DNA of 9,877 nucleotides from an uncultured Planctomycetaceae bacterium. GTDB taxonomy: Bacteria > Planctomycetota > Planctomycetia > Pirellulales > Thermoguttaceae. Shown piece after piece: positions 6,065-9,877 of this stretch (position 1 is its first letter; each line of letters opens with the position of its first letter). The translations under genes and the position numbers were made by a program. The stretch lies in assembly GCA_947307005.1 (NCBI GenBank), contig CAMZHY010000095.1, positions 1 to 9,877 on the forward strand, written 5' to 3'. The notes beneath the pieces were generated by a model that did not search any database, was not told where the DNA came from, and was given only the letters and a program-made list of their open reading frames with translations.

Positions 6065-7558
6065 ATGACAGAGAAAAAGTATGATATTGGTCTGATGGGG
6101 CTGGCCGTGATGGGTCAGAATCTTGTGCTAAACATGGTCGATCACGGGTTCGACGTCGCGGTCTTCAACCGCACGACGAGCAAGGTCGACGATTTCCTCG
6201 CGACGCCGGAAGCGCAGTCGAAGGGCGACAAGCTCACGGGCGCGCATTCTCTTGCGGAACTCGTCGGAAAGCTCAAGAGCCCTCGAAAAATCATGCTCAT
6301 GATCAAGTCGAAGGACGCCGTTCCGGCGCCGGAGCTTGAACTCTATCCCGCGGCGGCGGCGGTCGACGCGGTCATCGCGGAACTTCTCCCGCTCCTCGAC
6401 AAGGGCGACGTCATTATCGACGGCGGCAACACGCAGTTCAAGGACACGGAACGCCGGACGAAGTATCTGCAGGCGCGCGGGATCCGTTACATCGGGACGG
6501 GCGTCTCCGGCGGCGAAGAGGGCGCGCGGCGCGGTCCGAGCATGATGCCCGGCGGCGACCCGGAAGCGTGGCCGCTCGTCAAGCCGATTTTCCAAGCGAT
6601 CTCCGCAAAGGTCGGTCCGAATAAGGACGTGCCCTGCTGCGACTGGATCGGCGACCGCGGCGCGGGTCATTACGTCAAGATGGTGCACAACGGGGTCGAA
6701 TACGGCGACATGCAGCTCATTAGCGACGCGTACTGGATTCTCAAGAACGCGCTCGGACTGACGAACAAGGAGCTTTTCGAAGTCTTTAGCGAATGGAACA
6801 AGACGGAGCTGGACAGTTACCTCGTGGAGATTACGCGCGATATCTTCACGGTCGACGATCCGGAGACGGGCGACGCGCTCGTCGATAAGATTCTCGACTG
6901 CGCGGGCGCGAAGGGGACGGGCAAATGGATGAGTCAACTCGCGCTCGACCTCGGGGTTCCTAGCACGCTGGTAACGGAAGCGGTCTACGCGCGCGCGATT
7001 TCGTCGATGAAAGCGCCGCGCGTCAACGCGAGCAAGATTCTTTCGGGTCCGACGGCGAAGTTTGAGGGCGACCGCGCGGAATTTATCGCGCAGGTCAAGC
7101 AGGCGCTGTACGCGTCTAAAATTTGCAGTTACGCCCAGGGATTCGTCCAGATGCAGGCGGCGGCGAAGGAGTACGACTGGAAGCTCGACTGCGGACGCAT
7201 CGCCCTTCTGTGGCGCGGCGGCTGCATCATCCGCGCGGTCTTCCTCGAGAGAATTAAGGACGCGTTCGATCGCGACCCGAACCTTGAGAACCTGCTCCTC
7301 GACCCGTACTTCAAGGACGCGGTCGAAACCGCGCAGCCCGCGTGGCGCAACGTCGTCAAGACCGCGATCGAACTCGGGATTCCCGTCCCCGGCTTCGCGA
7401 CCGCGCTCACGTACTACGACTCCTATCGCTCCGCGAACCTTCCCGCGAATCTGATCCAAGCGCAGCGCGACTACTTCGGCGCCCACACGTATTATCGCGT
7501 CGATAAGCCCGAAGAAGGTCCGTTCCACACCGATTGGATCAACGTGAAAAAGTCGTAA
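6065..7558 (+). CDS. gnd: 6-phosphogluconate dehydrogenase, decarboxylating
   Basis: This enzyme converts 6-phosphogluconate to ribulose 5-phosphate and CO2 with NADP+ reduction, in the oxidative pentose phosphate pathway. The 497-aa product shows the Rossmann motif GLMGLAVMGQNLVLN (9-23) and the NADP-type NRT (35-37). It also has IIDGGNTQFKDTERR (117-131), the substrate signature GTGVSGGEEGARRGPSMMPGG (144-164), and the catalytic block GHYVKMVHNGVEY with Lys205, His208, Asn209 and Glu212. The C-terminal part has LLWRGGCIIRA (381-391) and FGAHTYYRVD (471-480), where substrate-binding His and Arg are contributed by the partner subunit. A 14-15-residue insertion at about 83-98, before VDAVIAELLPLL, lengthens the protein beyond the usual 470-485 residues. 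The start ATG has AAGGA seven nt upstream. It is the only gene in its transcript before an inverted repeat that begins at the base after the stop codon. Confidence 0.97.
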   Translation: MTEKKYDIGLMGLAVMGQNLVLNMVDHGFDVAVFNRTTSKVDDFLATPEAQSKGDKLTGAHSLAELVGKLKSPRKIMLMIKSKDAVPAPELELYPAAAAVDAVIAELLPLLDKGDVIIDGGNTQFKDTERRTKYLQARGIRYIGTGVSGGEEGARRGPSMMPGGDPEAWPLVKPIFQAISAKVGPNKDVPCCDWIGDRGAGHYVKMVHNGVEYGDMQLISDAYWILKNALGLTNKELFEVFSEWNKTELDSYLVEITRDIFTVDDPETGDALVDKILDCAGAKGTGKWMSQLALDLGVPSTLVTEAVYARAISSMKAPRVNASKILSGPTAKFEGDRAEFIAQVKQALYASKICSYAQGFVQMQAAAKEYDWKLDCGRIALLWRGGCIIRAVFLERIKDAFDRDPNLENLLLDPYFKDAVETAQPAWRNVVKTAIELGIPVPGFATALTYYDSYRSANLPANLIQAQRDYFGAHTYYRVDKPEEGPFHTDWINVKKS

Positions 7559-7576
7559 CCAGCGTTAGGACGCTGG
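7559..7576 (+). terminator. Stem-loop directly after gnd
   Basis: CCAGCGT (7559-7565) and ACGCTGG (7570-7576) form a perfect 7-bp stem with a TAGG loop, starting on the base after the TAA stop. There is no T-run after it, so it is not a textbook intrinsic terminator. It may protect the 3' end or work with Rho. The separation of gnd from the accessory cluster supports termination somewhere here. Confidence 0.45.
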
Positions 7577-7623
7577 ACCCCGGTTCGCGCTGCCGCGCGC
7601 GTGAAATCGTCGCGCCGAGTTGC

Positions 7624-7665
7624 GACGCTTGTCAAACGCGCGGCGCTGCGTAAAAGACAAGCGTC
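7624..7665. repeat. Perfect 10-bp inverted repeat
   Basis: GACGCTTGTC (7624-7633) and GACAAGCGTC (7656-7665) are exact inverse complements separated by 22 nt. It could be a hairpin in a readthrough transcript from gnd or a protein-binding site. There is no U-tract. Confidence 0.5.
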
Positions 7666-7711
7666 CCGACGGAAGGCGAGCATTAATTTGAGCGCTGCGG
7701 AGCCTACCGTC

Positions 7712-7752
7712 CCCTCGACGTCGCGGTCGTTCGTTGGCGGCGACGTCGAGGG
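7712..7752. repeat. Perfect 13-bp inverted repeat
   Basis: CCCTCGACGTCGC (7712-7724) and GCGACGTCGAGGG (7740-7752) are exact inverse complements separated by 15 nt. The predicted hairpin is very stable. It lies about 100 bp before the DUF3990 start, so it could end transcription from gnd, act as an operator, or mark a recombination boundary. The core CGACGTCG is itself palindromic. Confidence 0.55.
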
Positions 7753-7837
7753 CTGTGAAAGAAGAATTTGGCAGAGCAAAACTACCCCGTCCAACGAGGC
7801 GACGCGCATGGAGCCGAGGCGGAACGGCGAGAGAAGC

Positions 7838-7843
7838 GAGGAG
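7838..7843 (+). promoter_or_regulatory. Ribosome binding site selecting the GTG start at 7851
   Basis: GAGGAG lies seven nt before GTG at 7851. This GTG places the conserved ILYHGS motif at residues 2-7, as is normal for DUF3990 proteins, and argues against the in-frame TTG at 7734, which would add 39 Arg-rich residues. Confidence 0.75.
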
Positions 7844-7850
7844 CGGCGCG

Positions 7851-8327
7851 GTGATTTTGTATCATGGGAGTAATCAAGAAGTTCGCGAGCCTCGGCTGAG
7901 CTATTCAAGGAAATCGCTTGACTTTGGCGCCGGCTTTTACATGACAACCGACCTCGAACAAGCGAACTCTTGGGCGATACGCGTCGCGCGCGTCCGTAAA
8001 GTTGGCGCGCCTATAGTGAACGTATACGAGACTAACGAACGATGGCCGTCCCTAGAAACGCTCCGATTTGAGAGCGCCAATCGTCAATGGCTTGATTTCG
8101 TTACAGCTCATCGAACAGGACGCGCGACGGAAAACGACTACGACGTAGTTGTCGGTCCGATTGCTAACGATCGGACAATCGACGTTCTCAATCTCTATCT
8201 TGCGGGGACAATCACGCAGAGCGTCGCGCTTGAACTGCTTCTACCGCAGAAGTTGAAGAATCAATATGTTTTAAAGACCCAACGCGCTATTGACGGCGTT
8301 TGCTTTACGGGAGTGAAAAACGTATGA
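7851..8327 (+). CDS. DUF3990 protein, 158 aa; possible ADP-ribosyltransferase-like fold
   Basis: The protein opens with MILYHGS (residues 1-7), then DFGAGFYMTTDLEQANSWA (24-42), WLDFVTAHR (80-88), YDVVVGPIAND (97-107) and a final LPQKLKNQYVLKTQRAI (131-147). This is the DUF3990 pattern. To my knowledge Pfam groups that family with ADP-ribosyltransferase folds, though I cannot check it here. His5, Tyr30 and Gln138 occupy the order of the His-Tyr-Glu triad of PARP-like enzymes, with Gln in the Glu position, so activity is uncertain. No signal peptide or membrane segment is present, suggesting a cytoplasmic protein. The stop TGA overlaps the next gene's start as ATGA (8324-8327), implying translational coupling. 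GTG start use and lower GC than gnd fit an acquired gene. Confidence 0.85.
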   Translation: MILYHGSNQEVREPRLSYSRKSLDFGAGFYMTTDLEQANSWAIRVARVRKVGAPIVNVYETNERWPSLETLRFESANRQWLDFVTAHRTGRATENDYDVVVGPIANDRTIDVLNLYLAGTITQSVALELLLPQKLKNQYVLKTQRAIDGVCFTGVKNV

Positions 8328-8569
8328 GCCGTATGATTCCCGAAGTCATGAATTATTACGATCAGACCGTCTCCGCCATGATCGAGGAGAAGTACGGTCT
8401 TACGCCGATGAACGCGTTACGCGCGTTCACGACGTCGGAAACCCACGCGCTCTTGCAAGATCGAGCGAACGGTCTGGGGGCCTTCGGCGCGGAAGGCGTC
8501 TTTGACATATGGGAATGCGAGCGCGTTACCGGCGACCCAAGAAATTCCATTTATATTCGAGGCGAATGA
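8324..8569 (+). CDS. Small 81-aa protein of the DUF3990 cluster, unknown function
   Basis: ATG at 8324 overlaps the DUF3990 stop by the ATGA motif, with GGGAG about ten nt upstream, so its translation is coupled to the upstream gene. The protein is soluble. An N-terminal helix (YYDQTVSAMIEEKYGL, 11-26) leads to ALRAFTTSETHALLQD (31-46), then GVFDIWECERVTGDPRNSIY. I recall similar short proteins (FxTSxTxxLL, then FDxWExExxTGDPRxS) next to DUF3990/DUF3791 genes in gut bacteria, but I cannot name the family. Its invariable closeness to the possible transferase suggests a partner, chaperone or antidote. An unusual TTG 24 nt upstream is in frame but lacks comparable support. Confidence 0.8.
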   Translation: MSRMIPEVMNYYDQTVSAMIEEKYGLTPMNALRAFTTSETHALLQDRANGLGAFGAEGVFDIWECERVTGDPRNSIYIRGE

Positions 8570-8805
8570 CAATGCAGACAGGACCAAATGAAGAAATGCG
8601 GTTTTTCGGCTACCTGCTGGAATGCTACGCCTACGCCAAGGGACGGAACGCCGGCGACGTTCTGCGGGAATGGGACGAACGCGGCGTGACCCAAGAAATC
8701 TACGACGGCTATTTTCAATATCATCAGGAACGCTTGGAAAACGCGTTCGAGGATATCGACGCCCTCGTCGCGACGGGAAGACGTCTCGTTTACGGCGAAG
8801 AGTAA
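8566..8805 (+). CDS. DUF3791-like small protein, 79 aa
   Basis: The sequence follows the DUF3791 layout: MRFFGYLLECYAYAKGRNAG, then DVLREWDERGVTQEIYDGYF, then a terminal FEDIDALVATGR. In the family this reads as an N-terminal helix, an 'xxFxxxGxxxYxxxxYdxLHxxG' turn and a final DI helix; here the usual LHTQG is YHQER. DUF3791 genes are commonly found beside DUF3990 genes. The role is unknown. ATG at 8566 overlaps the previous stop as ATGA, but GAGG is then only 3 nt away. ATG at 8572 (77 aa) has a better 9-nt spacing and may be the real start. The protein is small, acidic and cytoplasmic. Confidence 0.75.
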   Translation: MTMQTGPNEEMRFFGYLLECYAYAKGRNAGDVLREWDERGVTQEIYDGYFQYHQERLENAFEDIDALVATGRRLVYGEE

Positions 8806-8889
8806 CAACGTTTGGAAAACGGCGAGAAGCGGAGAGAATTGAAGGCGACCGCGCCGGAACGGACGCTAATGGAAAAGGACGACGCGTAA
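8806..8889 (+). other. Open in-frame extension after the DUF3791-like stop codon
   Basis: Beyond the TAA at 8803-8805 the same frame stays open for 27 codons and ends with TAA at 8887-8889, one base before the next ATG (8891). The translated part is charged and helix-forming (Glu, Lys, Arg, Leu). It may be a relic of a longer C-terminus, a readthrough extension, or a chance open stretch. An AAGGA at 8875-8879, 11 nt from the next start, lies at its end. Confidence 0.35.
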
Positions 8890-8890
8890 A

Positions 8891-9532
8891 ATGGGAAAGA
8901 TTATTTTATATCATGGTTCGCCATACCCTACTCTTGCGCCGCAATTTGGAAAAGGCGAAGATCGTCACGATTATGGCAAAGGCTTATACCTGACGCCGGA
9001 TATCGAATTGGCGAGAGAATGGGCCGTGTGCAACGATACGGAGGGCTACCTATATGCGTTAGATTTAGACCTTGACGAGTTGAACGTTCTGGACTTTGAC
9101 GAGTACGATCCTCTAGTATGGATTGCCGAGTTGATGAGCCATCGTTCCGCAGACAACTCGGTCAGGTACAGAAGATTTGCGCCTTTGTTTATTGAAAAGG
9201 ACCAAATCGACGCGTCGGGTTACGACGTGATCAAAGGGTGGCGCGCGGATTCGTCGTATTTTCTGATCGCCAAGAGATTCGTTAAAGACGAATTGGACGC
9301 TTCTCTTTTGAGAGAAGCGTTGAAGCTCGGAGACTTGGGGATTCAATATTGCGTCAAGTCGGAGCGAGCGTTCGGGAAACTTAATCAAAACTATAAGCCG
9401 ATCGATCAGGTTGATAAGAACGTCTATCTGGAGCGGTATAATCGGAGAGACTATGAAGTGAGACAAAAGTTGTACGACTTGATTAACTCCGAGAGAAATA
9501 CGCTTGAGGATACGTTTCGTAACTACGTCTAG
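8891..9532 (+). CDS. Second DUF3990-type protein, 213 aa; possible ADP-ribosyltransferase-like fold
   Basis: The N-terminus has IILYHGS (4-10) and DYGKGLYLTPDIELAREWA (27-45). Then come a YALDLDLDELNVLDFDEYDPLVWIAELM segment (55-82), IDASGYDVIKGWRADSSYF (106-124) and LREALKLGDLGIQYCVKSERAF (140-161). This is the longer DUF3990 subtype, in which the central block usually reads YRADDSYF; here the third Asp is Ser122 in RADSSYF. His8, Tyr33 and Gln152 again take the positions of an ADP-ribosyltransferase triad. Outside these motifs it is only distantly similar to the first DUF3990 protein. The C-terminal 40 residues are charged and helical (ERYNRRDYEVRQKLYDLI). Start ATG is preceded by AAGGA at 11 nt, somewhat far. 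The next gene follows after 16 bp, so it is probably cotranscribed. Confidence 0.85.
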   Translation: MGKIILYHGSPYPTLAPQFGKGEDRHDYGKGLYLTPDIELAREWAVCNDTEGYLYALDLDLDELNVLDFDEYDPLVWIAELMSHRSADNSVRYRRFAPLFIEKDQIDASGYDVIKGWRADSSYFLIAKRFVKDELDASLLREALKLGDLGIQYCVKSERAFGKLNQNYKPIDQVDKNVYLERYNRRDYEVRQKLYDLINSERNTLEDTFRNYV

Positions 9533-9548
9533 CATGAGGAGAGCGATA

Positions 9549-9877
9549 ATGAAGGACTTATACGTTGACGATCTGGCGGAAGAGACGGGAAAACTTTTCG
9601 AATTCTGGGCTCTTAATCACATGGACGTCGATCAAATGGCGACCCAGTATATGAACTCGAATCTTAGAGAAAACGCAGATAAGCGATACGCAAAATTCTG
9701 CACCCAGTCATGGGACGATATGGCGCGCCAATTTGAAGACGTCAAAGGAACAGAAGATTACGACTTCGTTCTCTGCAATTGGCTGGGGATGTTTTATACG
9801 TATCTTCAGCGGCAAACAGGGAAAAGCAGTAAGGAGCTTATCCGTCAATTTCCGTTTGCAACGATGTATATAAAATC
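9549..9877 (+). CDS. Uncharacterised cluster protein, 3' end cut by window edge
   Basis: The frame opens at ATG 9549, seven nt after AGGAG (9537-9541), and stays open for 109 codons to the edge. An in-frame ATG at 9534 is less likely because it overlaps that AGGAG. The visible protein has an acidic N-terminus (MKDLYVDDLAEETGKLFEFW), a middle part with MNSNLRENADKRYAKFC, and a later segment NWLGMFYTYLQRQTGKSSKELIRQFPFATMYI. I recall similar proteins near DUF3990 genes, with 'NWLxxxYAYxQ...SSxELxxxxPxxxxY' near the C-terminus and an 'F/MxSxxR' motif earlier. I cannot name the family. It begins 16 bp after the second DUF3990 gene and so probably belongs to the same operon. Confidence 0.75.
   Translation, partial: MKDLYVDDLAEETGKLFEFWALNHMDVDQMATQYMNSNLRENADKRYAKFCTQSWDDMARQFEDVKGTEDYDFVLCNWLGMFYTYLQRQTGKSSKELIRQFPFATMYIK

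Larger units (their letters stand above)
7577..7850. other. Non-coding spacer between gnd and the DUF3990 cluster
   Basis: Apart from the two inverted repeats listed separately and the ribosome binding site at its right end, I see no supported gene, tRNA or clear promoter here. The short reading frames crossing it encode Arg/Ser-rich sequence with no recognisable family, and the strand-symmetric repeats explain part of their openness. A promoter for the downstream cluster must lie here or the cluster relies on gnd readthrough; I could not identify good -35/-10 boxes. Confidence 0.5.

Noticed and set aside
6128..7528. Long minus-strand open frame (466 codons) opposite gnd
   Set aside because: It is Arg/Val/Asp-rich shadow sequence of gnd without family features or a plausible start region.
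7734..7850. TTG at 7734 as start of the first DUF3990 protein
   Set aside because: It would add 39 Arg-rich residues and start inside the 13-bp inverted repeat; GTG 7851 has GAGGAG at seven nt and places YHGS at the N-terminus.
7492..7947. Minus-strand open frame (151 codons) across the gnd end and spacer
   Set aside because: It overlaps both the gnd 3' end and the DUF3990 start, has no known motif, and no ribosome binding site.
8622..8993. Plus-strand open frame (123 codons) across the DUF3791-like and second DUF3990 genes
   Set aside because: It is Arg-rich and out of frame with both supported genes that it overlaps.
1..9877. CRISPR array, tRNA, rRNA, transposase
   Set aside because: No regularly spaced direct repeats, no cloverleaf-like arms, no rRNA segments and no transposase or integrase motifs were seen on either strand.

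Overview
This GC-rich bacterial window has two halves meeting at a divergent promoter region near 5.8-5.9 kb. All genes left of it read on the minus strand and all genes right of it on the plus strand. The conserved genes favour GCG, GAC, CGC and GTC codons. Together with the Ala/Pro-rich protein carrying an FDPxTGKPLA repeat, this suggests a planctomycete-like bacterium. That taxonomic guess is weak, because no rRNA or marker gene is present.

Minus-strand half, in order of transcription: an opine-dehydrogenase-type NAD(P) oxidoreductase (5749-4673), NAD+-dependent DNA ligase LigA (4614-2431), a low-complexity protein with two C-terminal membrane helices (2385-1342), a small protein resembling the WapI immunity family (1297-872), and two tandem paralogues of an uncharacterised, possibly immunity-type, family (853-329 and 249 to beyond the left edge). 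A good sigma70-like promoter (5841-5813) precedes the oxidoreductase. Gaps down to 329 are 18-58 bp, so one long transcript is possible. From about base 870 leftwards the DNA becomes AT-richer, fitting an acquired immunity array attached to housekeeping genes.

Plus-strand half: a promoter (TTGAAC-N16-TATAAT, 5898-5925), a structured leader of about 130 nt, and gnd, the decarboxylating 6-phosphogluconate dehydrogenase (6065-7558). The next 292 bp hold no convincing gene but contain three perfect inverted repeats. From 7851 to the right edge lies a compact accessory cluster: a DUF3990 protein (GTG start), an 81-aa protein, a DUF3791-like protein of 77-79 aa, a second longer DUF3990-type protein, and a truncated gene. 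The first three genes are joined by 4-bp ATGA overlaps.

The most interesting part is this DUF3990/DUF3791 cluster. Both DUF3990 proteins carry a Tyr-His-Gly-Ser motif near the N-terminus and a (F/Y)GxG(F/L)Y motif about 20 residues later, followed by a C-terminal (N/I)QY strand. This order resembles the His-Tyr-Glu core of PARP-type ADP-ribosyltransferases, with Gln in place of Glu. A small multi-subunit ADP-ribosylation-related module, perhaps toxin and antidote or phage defence, is a reasonable but untested hypothesis. The window therefore looks like a housekeeping core flanked by two conflict-type accessory arrays.
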